Assembly: GCF_954871325.1 (NCBI RefSeq)
Contig: NC_088776.1
Location: 2,673,985 to 2,737,984, forward strand
From: Gordionus sp. m RMFG-2023
Lineage: Eukaryota; Nematomorpha; Gordioida; Chordodea; Parachordodidae
Length of the DNA: 64,000 bases
Reading direction: 5' to 3'
Notes under the pieces: model-generated
The model's input: the letters and a program-made list of their open reading frames with translations, nothing else
Told to the model about the DNA's origin: nothing
The model's database searches: none
Shown here: positions 36,978 to 50,523 of the stretch, one piece after another
How the letters are laid out: each line of letters begins with the position of its first letter
Numbering within the stretch: position 1 is the first letter of the stretch
Position numbers and translations under genes: made by a program

Positions 36978-37988
36978 ATATAATGTGTGCCATTTCTGTT
37001 ATCTTACCCTCGCCTTTTTACTTAATAATACCATTGGTAAAATGGCTAAATGAAATCTTTAAAATAAAATTGAATACAGCTTAATTGTCTTATTAAACAG
37101 AATATTAACAATTTTGACTATTTCTTACATTAAAAAAAACTAGTAAATATAATAAATATTTAAAATTAAATCATTATTATTGGGTGTATAGACCTCAATA
37201 TTTCAAATATTTTGGGAAATCGTAATTGCTCTATCCCAAAATGATATATATTATATAAATTTTATTGAATGACTTCTAACTTAGCTATAAACTTACTATA
37301 ACTTCTATCCATGACTGAGAGTTTGAGATGAATTAAAGTTATCAAGAACATTTTTTAAATGATATATGTGGTGAAAAATAATATAAAAAAATATATCATT
37401 CCAAATTTAAACTTTTTATACCCAAGGACTAAAAAGTTATTTGCGTTAATATTTTTTTTTACCTTTTCAATCGCTGGGAAAAACAAAAGTTATAATTAAT
37501 TTAATTAATATATTAGAAATTTAAGGAAAATAAAGATTATTTTAGACAATTGCATATGATTTATACAAATAATCATAGAGTGACATAGCTAGAATGCATC
37601 CAAGGATTAGGAAGGGGGTTATAGAAATTTTTGGAAACTCTACATTCAACCCTTATTTGCCATGCCTTTGACATGGGTTCCTCCTATTAAAAATATGATT
37701 AGTTATTATTTTGCTCATCAAATTTTATCTTCTTTGTATTGAAATGATTATCTTCGCAATCTAAAGAATTATTTAAAATAACTCCAATTTCCATATACTA
37801 AATTTTATTTATCAATTTGATCATATATATAACAAAATAAATTTAACTTGTAGACATCAAATTATAATAATAAAATATATAAAATTTACAAAACAAAGTT
37901 CAGATGATCAAGTGTCATCACTCTAATCTATAGTAATTGACAATCTATTGATGTCTTACACGCATATCATATTATATTGTCGTAAAAT

Positions 37989-38192
37989 ATTATATAAAAT
38001 TAAATATTTAATAATCTACTAATCAACATTTTAAACATTATTTGATTGACATTGGATATTATATAAAGTTATATATATATAGTAAAAATATTATATAAAA
38101 TTAATTATTTAATAATCTACTAATCTACATTTTAAACATTATTTGATTGACATTGGATATTATATAAAGTTATATATATATAGTAAAAATAT
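37989..38192. repeat. Two-copy tandem repeat, 101-bp period
   Basis: TTTGATTGACATTGGATATT occurs at 38041 and again at 38142, with nearly identical flanking sequence across the full period. The near identity suggests a recent local duplication. Confidence 0.8.
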
Positions 38193-38689
38193 ACAATTAC
38201 AATAGTAGTAATATAATTTTTTTATTAAAAATAGGGTTAGAAAACTAAGTCAATTCTTATTAAGGTTGGATCTTAGTTCTCGATTAATTTAAGATTTGAG
38301 CATTAAATTAATAGGTTTAAACCTAGGAAATGCTATAAAAATTCTTTGGACAATCCAAATATCAGAAAATCCATCTTCAAGGTGCAATCAAATTATACTA
38401 TAGGACATCCGGTTTTCCTACCTTATCGGAGCCTTGGTCTCTTTCCCTACGGTAAACGTCAATATGGAATCACACAAATTCAATTGTCACAAGGAAAGTT
38501 TTTAATATAGTCTAACAAATCAGGGAATTTTTATTGGGGGGGGGGGGGGGGGAGGGGCTTATTGTCCTTAAAGCGGATCACAATAGCTATTCTTAAAGAC
38601 AATTATGATTCTTTTATTAATTCGTTCTCTTCTGACAATTAGGTTTATTTTTCCCTCTTAAAGACGACATTGCACCTCATTATATATAT

Positions 38690-41147
38690 GGTGAATTCCA
38701 TATCAAATCAACCAAGGTTTCAACCCGACCCCTTACAATTTTTTTTAAATTTTGCATACTGGTGGTATATACTATAACTAAGAAAAAAATGAAATTTTAC
38801 CTCCCAAAAAGGCTTACCCGCTAAGATATGGGCGTTTAAAGCGCGGAAAAATGGTACATTTTTGACAAAAAGTGCCTCATTTATTTTCAAATATCTCGAG
38901 AAATAATTAAGTTAGAAAAATAATTTAAATTTTATTATGTAGCTTAATAATAGTTCTTTAATATGACATAAAAATAAATATGATATAAATTTGATGAATG
39001 TCCAAAACCGGATGTATAAAACCGGAAATGGCCATAGAAAAAAAAGGTATTTTTTTTTCGAAAATTTTTTTCTATAGATAGATATAACACTGCTTTATAT
39101 TTGTGCCAAATCCTAGCCTGGGATAAAAAAGGGTCTAGGAGTTATGACTCTTTATATGGCTTAAATTGATCAAAAATATCTTCATTTAATGAATACTTAT
39201 GAAATAATGTTTTTTTAAAAATTATGTCTAAATGATAGGCCCTAACTTTTTTTTATTTTTAATTGTTAACATATTGTGAGTGAATAGATTTGCATTCTTA
39301 CGACCCAAAAACTGTGTTTTAGCAGGTGGTCCAGGTACACATACCATGTGTATCTGCACACTACACCAAAATTTTAAGCTTATTTTAATAGGGGGAAAAT
39401 TAAAACAGCTTACAAACAATAATGATCATTATAATTATCCTCCAATAAACGATTATAAACATTGTATTGCACAAAGTCTTTGCAATCCTGCCCAGCCTGG
39501 ATGTTACTTCAATAAATGTAAATTTTGTCCTGGATCATCCCAAATAAAAGAAAGACTTATTATATTATTTGATACGAATTCAATAGATTATATATCATTT
39601 AAACAATGGTTGGTAGTTGATAGAACTACGCTCGAAACGCTGACAAAATCAGCTTATGAATTCCTAGATTATTTAATTGAGAAATTAGACAATTTGATTC
39701 CACATTCATTTATAGCATCACAACAATCATTATTTCAAAACAATTTAAAATCTAATTTAAATGTTGGCGAATACTTAGTTATTGCTGACTTTTCGGAAAA
39801 TTATGCATTTATAGTGCAAGACCATGCACAGGGATTTAATTGGACAAATAATCAGTCCACTATTCACCCTTTTATCATTTATTATCGTCAGGACAACACT
39901 ATAAAACATATAAGTTTAGTGGTGATATCAGATTGCTTAAAGCACAATGCCTGTGCCTTTTATTTATTTCAAACTAAAATGATCTTATTTTTAAAAGAAA
40001 GATTTGATACATTGACCAAAATTTATTATTTTTCTGATTGGGGCCGTAATCCAATATAAAAATAATAAAAAATTTCATAAATTTCTATAATCATGAATGT
40101 GATTTTGGTATAAAGGCCGAGTGGCATTTTTTTGCTACAGCTCATGGAATAAGTCCGTGCGACAGTTTAGGAGGTATTACAAAACGGCTAGCAGCTCGAG
40201 CTAGTTTGCAACTGCCATATCAAAACCATATTTTGACACCAATGGATTTATTCGACTTTGCAACAAATAATATACATGGAGTAAATTACATTTTTGTAAG
40301 CAATAATGAATACAATAATATTGAAAATCATCTAGAAAGCAGATTTTTGAGAGCAAAAAGAATCCCGGGAACACAAAAATACCATGCTTATATTCCCCTT
40401 GATAAAAATAAAATTAAAGTCAAAATTTATACCAATTCTTTAGATAATTTAATATATGATATATTGTAAACATAATTATGAATTATTATATTATATGTAA
40501 TTATGCATTTCAGAAAAATAAAGTTATAAATTGGTTTAGAATTATTTTGTCAAGTAATTTTCAGTCACAATATGTTAACAATTAAAAATAAAAAAAAGTT
40601 AGGGCCTATCATTTAGACATAATTTTAAAAAAAACATTATTTCATAAGTATTCATTAAATGAAGATATTTTTGATCAATTTAAGCCATATAAAGAGTCAT
40701 AACTCCTAGACCCTTTTTTATCCCAGGCTAGGATTTGGCACCAAATATAAAGCAGTGTTATATCTATCTACGGAAAAAAATTTCGAAAAAAAAATACCTT
40801 TTTTTTTCTATGGCCATTTCCGGTTTTATACATCCGGTTTTGGACATTCATCAAATTTATGTCATATTAAAGAACTATTATTAAGCTACATAATAAAATT
40901 TAAATTATTTTTCTAACTTAATTATTTCTCGAGATATTTGAAAATAAATGAGGCACATTTTGTCAAAAATGTACTATTTTTCCGCGCTTTAAACGCCCAT
41001 ATCTTAGCGAGTAAACCTTGTTGGGAGGTAAAATTTCATTTTTTTCTTAGTTATAGTTTATACTACCATTATGCAAAACTTAAGAAAAATTGAAGAGGGT
41101 CGGGTTGAGAATCGACTTTTTTTGGTTGATTTGATATGGAATTCACC
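38690..41147 (+). mobile_element. DDE-type DNA transposon with TIRs of about 585 bp
   Basis: GGTGAATTCCATATCAAATC at 38690 is the reverse complement of the end at 41147. The mirrored arms run from 38690 to about 39281 and from about 40564 to 41147, with only scattered differences. The equivalent point of the left arm (near 4425) is unoccupied: there TATATATATA is present once, while here AT-rich repeats of the same kind flank both ends. The target duplication thus lies within TA repeats and its length cannot be fixed. The interior codes for the C-terminal part of a transposase. The superfamily is not assigned. Confidence 0.85.
39280..40469 (+). pseudogene. Transposase, C-terminal portion with two frameshifts
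   Basis: The frame 39280-40059 reads CVLAGGPGTHTMCICTLHQN near its start, then CKFCPGSS, WLVVDRTTLETL, IADFSENYAFIVQDHAQGFN and YYFSDW. I recall this word set from a family of uncharacterised invertebrate proteins that are probably transposases; the Asp of ADFSENY and the Asp of YFSD would be two of three catalytic acids. One extra base near 40042 and a 1-base change in the A run near 40063-40072 break the frame. The product resumes as NFYNHECDFGIKAEWHFFAT, SPCDSLGGITKRLAARASLQ and RIPGTQKYHAYIPL, ending at 40467. It opens abruptly after the TIR with GTG, so the N-terminal half is missing. Confidence 0.7.
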
Positions 41148-41935
41148 ATATATACCTTTGTAATATCCATTTCTAAAATTAAACTGTATTTCATTAGTTG
41201 CGATACGTAATACCTTGTTGAATACTTCTTGGAAAGATATTTTTATATGAATATATTTATATATTAAATTTTAAAAAAATTAATCCTTATATATATTTAT
41301 CAAATTATTATTTTTTGGCTCCAAATAATATATAAAATTAAACTATATTATATAAATTTTTATTTTCTTTTAGTTTTTAAATTTACATAATCAAAATTTA
41401 ATATAAAAATGCGTAATATTTACTAAACATATAATTATATTTATTTTGAACTCAGTCAATTTATTTTTATTTCTATCTCGTGAGTTCTTTACCTTTGAAT
41501 ATTTACAAAGTATGTTTTTATCCTTTCAAAAAAATATTAATTTTCAAGTTCACGAAAACACGAGGTCAATTTTAATAAAAATAATATGCATTTTTATAAT
41601 TTAAAAATTTAATCAAAAATTGAAAATTTATTTTAGTCCTGGGGGAATCGGAATTAATTTCTCTTCCAGAAAAAAACGAATGATACTTAAGATACTAGGC
41701 CCAAAACTATTTAAGACAGGTTATAGAGATTGTGGTAAAGTGCACTCTTAGTTTGGATCTTTAGGGATTTTCTTTCATACATAAAATTGTTCAGTTTGGT
41801 CACAATTCAGTCTAATTTAACATTGGTTATTTTGTGACTTAAACGATTTCAGCAACGTAAGGGGATTGCGCTAATTTATTGATTATTATAAGCCAGACGG
41901 TCTTAAATTATATACCTAATATTCTCAGTTACAAT
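41148..41935. other. AT-rich stretch between the DDE transposon and unit C
   Basis: No counterpart was found in the left arm and no coding frame is present. The part 41640-41930 is somewhat less AT-rich, but nothing in it is recognisable. Confidence 0.4.
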
Positions 41936-43387
41936 TAAATATATCGCAATATCTTATATTCTTAACATAATGGTGATTTTAAAAAAATTAAACCTATAAA
42001 TGGTAATTTACTATTAATGTCATTAAAAATTGGACAAAGATTATTAGATTTTATAGACTTCCCTGTATAAATTTATTTTAAAAGAAGTGGACTAAATAAG
42101 CAAATATCTCATAAATATTGAAATGTCAATAATTATAATGTAACAAGGTACAAAATAAATAGGTTTAACCATTAAAAGAAATTAAAATAAATACAAATTT
42201 AGAGTTCATTTCAAAATTTTATGATAACGAAAATAAGAAATTGAGGTAGTTTATGGTTCGATTTAAAATGTGTATACGATAATAAACAAGTTTTATACAA
42301 AAGGACAAGTTGTATCAAATAGGACTATCTATTAATTTTTTTGAATCAATTAAATTTTTTCAAAAAAATACTTTTACAAATAATATTTTACAAAGAAAAT
42401 AAAACATAAATATGATATTTAACTATTTTTCGTTAATCATCATGCCTATTTTTCTCACCATTCGTCGTGGACATCCGTATTGTAATTTATATGTATTTTA
42501 TATATATATAACAATGTAAAGATGGATAATAAAAATTATATAAATTATACTGTATGTGCAATGACCACCTAAATGTGTTGCGAATAAATATAATTAATAT
42601 GATTTTGCTAATGGTTTTTAAGGCGATCTTCAATGTTAAACCAGGCTATTTTTTTTCCAAAACAATATTTGCTAACTCCTCTCTATAAGCCATTTCCTTA
42701 ATATTAATTTTATTATCTATGGTCCTTCCTTAATTTTAATCCACACCTGAAAATTATCCTTTTTGTACACATAAATTTTTGAAGATTATGCATCTTACAA
42801 TACATAATTCTCCAGTTTGCCTTGACCCATTTTATTTCCACTAAAATTTACCATCTTTCTCTAAAAACCTTTTATATGAATACAAATACTATTGAGATTT
42901 AATCAAATGACAGTTAAAATCGTTAATTATTAAGTTCTTATAATGAAAAAAAATTGAATATTCATATCTGTACAATGTTTAGATCTACTCTCTAATATAA
43001 GTAAACAAAATAAATATATTACAATATATTTGATTCAAGTCACTTAGTCAGTGACTAATAATATTCTCATGGTATGACCTTAAGATCAAATATTTATCCT
43101 CAAGTAGTTTTGTTTAATAGCCCTATTGGGTCGATATTTAAAAAAATAACAGGATTATATTATTATCTTGGTTAATATCCACCCAAATCAAGCCATTTAA
43201 AAACAGTATCCTCATGATATCTACTTTATTATATCATAAAATTCCATGATTTATTTAAGTTTGGCCGCATTCATATATTAAAATGCTTAAAATTGTTAAT
43301 AAGTATAAAAACAATTAAATAAGATTATAATAAAATACAAAATTAATTATGGATATACATCCGCTCTAACTTTATGCTAAAATACCT

Positions 43388-44407
43388 CGAGTTGTTAAAT
43401 CCTACTTGTAAAAGTATCGCACTACCGCCATGGCTGTTTGTTAAAAGAAGTAAAGTTATACGCTATCGCTACCCATCAAAAAATAGTAGCGCGCTATTAG
43501 ATACTATTTTTTAAAAGTAGCTATGGCCACTTTTTATAAAAAAAAAATTTAGAAATAAATTTATGTTTTGCTTATGCATAGTATATAATACATAAAAATC
43601 AACATTTATAAATATTTAAATGCAGTTAGTTATGATTTTAAAAAAAATTGTGTAAAAAGACTATAATTTATGTATTTAATTTTATATACATATTTTTACT
43701 TAATTGTATTTTTAGATTTAAAAAAACGCGTCTAGAGGATTTTCTATTATATTAGTATCCTTAATCTGAAAAAAAATATCAATGGAAGTCGTTTTTATGG
43801 TTCTAACTAGGCTTTGTCTGCATGTCAATCATTAGAGTCTGGCGATAAAAATTGTTATTCCAAGGGATAAAGTTTTAATCCCTGGTATGATGAATTATCA
43901 ACCAATGACATTGGCTTAACTGTAACAATTATAAAATCTAAAATAACTTTAAATGCCAATATCTGAGAAATTTTGGCATGTGCAATATTATTAATCAATA
44001 TAGCTTGAATTGAATTGGTCTTTTTAAATGTAGTCACATAACAAAATCATCATGATGTTTTTCTATCTCTTTAAAACTGTTGGCATGAACATTCTTACAA
44101 AATGAAAAATACCATTAGAATTTAAAAATGACAATTACCTTTAGGTGTTTTTTGAGGTTATAGCTACATTTGAAGATATATTTTTTTACAGTCTAAATAA
44201 ATAAATTTATAGCCACCTTTTGTTTTTACATTAATTTGAAAATATTTTCTAATTTTGGATATGAAAAATTTGTAATATTGTTTATCAAGAACATTTTCTA
44301 CCAATAAAATAATTAATTATAATTAATTATGATATTATATCTAAATTTTTATGTTTATAACATTTATTATATTTTTAAAAAGTAGCTAAACTATTTTAAC
44401 AACTCTG
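43388..44407 (-). mobile_element. hAT transposon remnant
   Basis: About 1 kb between GAGTTGTTAAAT (43389) and the partly inverted TTTTAACAACTCTG (ending 44407), absent at this point in D. It carries a fragment of hAT transposase on the minus strand. The length is far below that of an autonomous hAT element, so it is internally deleted. No clean 8-bp target duplication was found. A perfect TAGCGCGCTA palindrome lies near 43488. Confidence 0.5.
43855..44037 (-). pseudogene. hAT transposase fragment
   Basis: A 60-codon frame ending KISQILAFKVILDFIIVTVK then PMSLVDNSSYQGLKLYPLE. The spacing of Ile-rich helix, P-x-S-x-V, aromatic, L and L-x-P matches the conserved segment of hAT transposases that reads roughly FI..D..P.S.VE...F..L...L.P. 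The Glu usual after the Val is Asp here. Nothing else of the protein can be followed for more than a few codons. Confidence 0.5.
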
Positions 44408-46330
44408 TTAGTTAGGCATTAGCCATTCCAATTAATATTGTCGTGTTCCTCTTTAATCTCTTAATCACAGCTATTTCGAGGATCATTTTTTCAGAACAAA
44501 ATTTATATATAAATTAGTTATAATTTCGCTAGAACCGTTTCAGTTTCCTAAGAAATTTTTAAAGGGACTCTAGTTCTTAAATATTTTAATTTAAGTCTTT
44601 AATTTGGTAGGCTCAATTTTTTTTTAAATTTGAATAATTATTACCATACTTTCTCAAGATTATGATAACTTGTAAGATGAAGAAGTAGGAAGGAATATTT
44701 TTTGTGTCTATATCTTATGTATATTTGTTTAGCAAATATATCCATGCACTTTTAATCCTAGAAATGTGGTTATAATAATCTACAATCGTTTTATCTTATT
44801 TTGTTTTGGCATTTCTTTTATATCTTAATGCGTCAAAATCTTTCTCTTATTTGCATTTAAATATCTATTAACTTTAACAATTTATTTTCTTTTATTTATT
44901 AAGCATTTAAAAAGATATTAACATTATTTTCGCAATAAAATATAATTATTTTTTTTATAACAATTTTAAATAAAGAAAATATATGTCATTACATATGTGA
45001 TTTATCATTTTAAATAATCATTTTTATCATTAAATGATTAGCAAACAATTAGATTTATTTTTCGATTTTATATTAAATTCATAAAATTCAATAAATTTAC
45101 ATTTGAACACTTAATCAAAAAGAATTGGCTGTCCTATATCGTTGTAGTCTATTTTTTTTATATGTGTTAGTTAGAATCGTGTGTAGGATGAGAATGGTTT
45201 TACAAATCTCAATCAAATTTATTTAATTAAGACCTTTCATATTCTATAACATATGTATATATGGCTCGTGTGTAGATTCACCCTCTTATAACTTCATATA
45301 TGGGTTACAAGGTTTGTTGGTATCCTTTTGAAAAAAATCGGCAAATCTTATGGCGGATGGGCCTTCATATAATTCCTGTAGGGTAACCTTTAAACGGGCA
45401 CTTCAAGGCATTATAATTAGTATGAGATGGAAGTTTGACATTTTTTATTTCCTTCTGCAAAATCACACTATATAACTTTAGCAAAAATCCTCCAATCTTA
45501 TTCAGTGGTAAGAATTATAATCGTTTTCTATTATACCGTAACAATTCCATCTTATGCTGGAATAAGATTTTTCACCTAAGTCTTACCTGACTACTTTGTT
45601 ATCATTACTAAATTATAAAATTATAAAAACTCCAGAGATATCAAGTCTCACTTTTTTAAATTTATATAGACGATTTGACCTGCCCTGGTAATTTTTAAAA
45701 TAATTTTCAAATCTATTTAGTTGAATTTCTATATTTTAGAAGAAGTTGGAATTAACAATGTAAGGATGTGTCAATTAAGTAAACTTCATCCTTATATTTT
45801 TAATTTTTTTTATACATATAACCATAATATAGGCAATTAAACCGGTTTCTTGAGAAATTATTTTTGTGATCACTAGAATAAGTTACAGAGTGCTGAGATG
45901 AGGATAAAAAAATAATGCAAATGGTTTATTGGGAAATGGCTATCTTCCATTCTAAAACATTTATGGTTGAAAAATTTTTATATTAGACTTTAATATTTTG
46001 TTTTTTTTTTATCAATTTTTTATTATTAAATATTAAATTCATAATTTCTTAGAAAAGATATACAGATGCAAATTTTTAAATTTATTCTTAAATTTTTTTC
46101 CTTCATTTATTAGATGTTTTATATTGAGTTAAAATATTTATTTAAATAAAAAATTTTAAAATAATATCTATAAGATTATCGAAAATGAAACAAAATGCTT
46201 TTAAAATATTAATTTTTTGCATTGATAATTAAAATTGGGTAAGAGAGACCAATATAAATCATGTAAAAATAACAATAGCAATTCTTATAGTAACAATTTT
46301 AAATATTTATAATGTGGCTATACTCCGGTA

Positions 46331-46714
46331 CAGTGGCGTAGCTACGGGGGTGGTTTTCGGGTTTGGACCCCTCCCAGAGCAAAATTTTTTTTTTAGATTA
46401 TACGTTCAAAAGACTTAAAAGTTACTTTTTATCAAATAAATACCATGAATATTTATATTTTTCTATTTTTGATGTTCGTGTGGAAGGATAATATATCACT
46501 ATTGAAATTATTCTGGACAGTATTATTATAAAATCATTAAGATAATCTACTAAATTATAATAATTGATTATTGATGCATTAACTATATTAATTATATAAT
46601 ATCGAAGATATTGTTATGATTTTTGGGCAAAAGGGCTGAAGGCCCGTTAAAGGGGGTCTGAGGGGCTTATATATGTATGAATCCCTCTAAGGAAAATTCC
46701 TAGCTACGCCACTG
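46331..46714. mobile_element. hAT-like MITE, CAGTGGCGTAGCTA family
   Basis: 384 bp. CAGTGGCGTAGCTACGGGGG at the left end is mirrored by CTAGCTACGCCACTG at the right end. A perfect 8-bp target duplication CTCCGGTA lies at 46323-46330 and 46715-46722. The matching place in D (near 29713) has CTCGGTA once with no element. Non-coding and AT-rich inside, with GC-rich blocks near the right end (GGCTGAAGGCCCG). Confidence 0.9.
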
Positions 46715-49329
46715 CTCCGGTATATGACTCAAGGGTTATCAAAATAAAAAAATATGGTTTAACATAAACGGGCATTAAGATAAATAAAATAAAACCTTGA
46801 AATTGTCAATAATAAAAAAATTAATCTATTCAATATTTTCTATCCATTGTACTTAGGAATCTTTTAGATTATTTTTAAAAGAACACTTTTCGAAACTATC
46901 ATTTGTTAAAAATATTTTTAAAATTTTATACCCTTTCAACTTATCCTAATTTTGGCGACGGCGATAATATATTGAGCAAAAATAATGATGTTCCTACGCA
47001 GCATTCATAACATAATAATAATTGGTTTCCAGAGTTGACGCGAAGGATTGATAGATACTTTAAAATAATGCCCAAAAATTAGTTTAAAAAAATATCAATC
47101 TTTTCTGAATAAAACAAAATATCTTCTCAAATTCACTCAGGATGATATTTTGATATGCATATAATACCGCAAGATGGAATACATTATATGAATACATGGT
47201 ATTGTTTGATATAATTATTATGCGAAAAACTGAAAGATCTTGATAAATTTATGTAATAAATAAAATCAGGATTTATTCGTTTTAACTAGCAGGAACTTAA
47301 ATTTATTTTGTTAAAAAGTAAATATTAAATATACTCGAAGGTTATGGAATATTGACAAAAACCTTGAAGGTGAGCTTTCATATGAATATGGGATTTTTAA
47401 CCCCAACTATATATAGACTCACTTCAAAATAATTTTTTAGGATTAGAGTTTTGCCAATTTCTTGCAGTGTATCTTATACATGCCATTTATAAGAAGGTTT
47501 TATAATTTTATAAATAAAATTAGATAATATATAAAATAACTTTATTGCAGATTTTCAAGTGTTTTTTATATAATAAATAATATTAATGTTTTCGTGCCAA
47601 TGTATATGAGGTAATTGATTTACAGTATTATTTATCTTTATAATACTGTTAATTTTGTACTTTATAACTTAATAACTTTAGCGGAAGAAGTTTTGCGCTA
47701 ATAAAAAATTATATTCTGTATACTCTCAAATAATTTATAATTAAAAATTTAAAGAGTTTTAATTATCGTAATATATAGGCTTAGAATGTTCAGGTAATTT
47801 GCAGGCTGATTTTAATAAATCTTATTATTATTTATTGCAAAATACTCTTTTTTAAAAAATATTTTTTTTAAGATATTGGTAGTGATAGAGTGTGCAGAGA
47901 GGGTAAATAGTTTTAATCTCAAAATAATTTTGAAAATTATATGTATAATTAATATAAACAAATATTGTCATAATTCTATAATTTAATATATTCTCATTTA
48001 AGATAGGGAATCCATGTTTGGTTAAAATTATATACTGAGGTAGAATTTTAATAATTAAAAAATCGTAATTTTCCGAAAATAATTCCACGAATATTTTTGC
48101 AGCGAAAATTTAATTTCTATCTTTATAATAATTAAAAAAAATCAAAAAGATTTATAGCAAAAAAATCCTATGAAATTTTTAAGGGTGGTACTAAAATATA
48201 GTCAAATATCAGATTTCGAATTTCAAAAACTCAATCTTGTAAAAAAATAGCACAGTCAAAAAAAAATCCGGGTAAAATATTACAGGATAAGAAAAAAAAT
48301 AACCCCAATAATATAATCCTTAAAGAAAAGATAATAATTTTAGAAACAAACTTCTATATCTGGGGGAAGTAATTCTAATAATATAAGCACTAGAATCCTG
48401 GATTTAAAAAGTTAGAAAGAGGCTAGATAATGTAAAATAAATAATAAAATATTCTGTATTTCTGTAAGAAGATTCTACAGCACTAGAATAGCTGCAACTA
48501 GCTATATAGGAGAAAAAATAGGATTAGAAGTTTGCCGGTAAAATATAATCTCAATACACGGGAACATGCCCATTAGACAATCTTATGTCTTATATATTAG
48601 ATACAAATATATTTTTTTAATTTATAAATTTTACTTTTCTATATACATTATTTTACTTATATTCTAAGTAACTCACTCAAGTAATTTTTTAAATTAACAA
48701 TTTAATTTTTTGAATAAATCAGTTTTTTTTGGCATATTAAATTAATATTATCATTATTTAGAAATAAAATATATACTTATCTATAATTAATTATTCGACT
48801 CTTGCTAGTGTCTATTTTTCATTACAGGACCTAAAAAAAATTCTTTTGTCTGATTCACGTTTAACATTAGGATTGAACTTTGCCCTAAGATATTTTTAAA
48901 TATCTCAGTAATTACACATCAATTTTGAATTATCGGGTTAAGCCTTTTCACTGTAGAAAAATGAGTAAATCTTAAGCCTATAAAGATATATTTTTAACAA
49001 TTTTTTTTTCCTCAGCGAACTAAAATTTAAATACAGTGTTGTCAAATATAATATTTTTAATTTTAAATGAAAATTTGTATCCAATAACCTTCCATCACAT
49101 TTTTATACTTCTAAATTCAATAAGAGCCCTTTTATAATAACAAAGCCTAAAGTTAAAATGATATTAATTTATAGGTGATGCCCAACCTCTAAAATCTGAC
49201 GGTTATAAAAAATTTTAATTTTTTATATATATATATAATCAATCAATAATAATCATATTAAAACAAGATATTGGTTTCATTTTATACATATAAACATTAA
49301 TATATTATATAAAAATAATGATAACATAT

Positions 49330-49899
49330 TTTTTTTTCTTTTTAGGTTTCACATTTTCTGGTGGTAAGCTCCTTCACTTATCTATTATATTATTAATCTT
49401 GTTATCTATTTTTATCTTTGTATTTCTGATCGATTATTGATCACCGGTATATCATTTTCGAGGCCAAAGTATTTTGATCTCCCCCACCGGTGCATCAAAT
49501 CAATATCGACCAGATATCCCATCTGATCTTTCCCACTGGTAATACCGATGGATCTCCCACCGGCATTGTAACTTGGTAGACAGACATTGAGTTTGAACGG
49601 TCCCCGAGGTCACCTACATCCCATCATCCTAGCGCTGGCCAAGAAATCGTTATCATCTGACCCACGAGTTCAGCTGGTCGTCTTTTTTAGTTTATTAGAC
49701 AAGTATCCTAGCACCCGGCTGTCCAAGCCTGTTGGTGACCGGGGTGGCATTTCTCAGCTCAGAAATTTATCATATCATATGTCTAAAGCCATACACCATC
49801 GAAGAAAAACCCGAAAATTTTTAACTCCTTTCCAGGAATAAACCTGTGACCTTCGGTTTACAAGCCTTCATCACACAACACTGCACAACCCCGGCGTTC
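49330..49899 (-). mobile_element. tRNA-headed SINE sharing both ends with the RTE LINE
   Basis: About 570 bp on the minus strand with a perfect 12-bp target duplication ATGATAACATAT (49318-49329 and 49900-49911). The head begins GCCGGGGTTGTGCAG, contains GGCTTGTAAACC and GGTTTATTCCTGG (a weakened B box), and is tRNA-Thr-like. The next part (TCACCAACAGGCTTGGACAG and neighbours) matches 26818-26945 of the LINE 5' region. The middle (about 49390-49670) is not found in the LINE and is GC-richer. The last 45 bases (GAGCTTACCACCAGAAAATG then an A-rich tail) match the LINE 3' end, which would let the LINE machinery copy it. Confidence 0.85.
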
Positions 49900-50523
49900 A
49901 TGATAACATATATATATATAAATTATATAGCTCACTATGATAAGATATAGAAAAAATTATATTTTAAGATATATGGAATATCAGAGATGGATCAGAATGA
50001 ACACAATTTTTATTTATATATGTTTTTACTATGCGAAATCTATTTTACTAAATTTTAAAAAATTTTAACCATTTTTTTGAGATCTTTCTACCTTCAAACA
50101 CCAACCAAATTCTGGTCTGTTGATCCTATATTATGATAATAGGTGTAAATGCATTATTTTAAATACTTCCAAATTATATTATCATTTTAATAGGTCTAAT
50201 CTATTATTTACATATTAAAATATACTTCGTAATTTATCTACTCTGTTACCAACAGAAATATTATATTTTAACTCTAATCATACTAATTTCAAAATTGGTT
50301 ACCATCTTATTATAAATTGTAATATATTTTGATAATATTTTCCAATATAATTGGCAAACTATTTTTTTAATTGAAAATTTTTAATATTTTTTGACGACAT
50401 AATCTATATTTTTATTTTGGTAATTATATTAAGGTGCATCCAATATAGAACCCCCTGCTATGAAAGGTATATTATACAATTTAATATAAAATATAAAGTA
50501 ATATATAAATAATGTTGCCCTAC

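Larger units (their letters stand above)
36061..38689. other. Spacer between units D and C
   Basis: The ends pair in reverse with the A-B junction. The middle (36140-38215) is an insertion-rich stretch holding MITEs at 36179 and 36800 and a 101-bp tandem repeat at 37989-38192. From 36978 to 37988 it is AT-rich with no gene-like frame. A G17 tract sits at 38536-38552. Confidence 0.5.
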
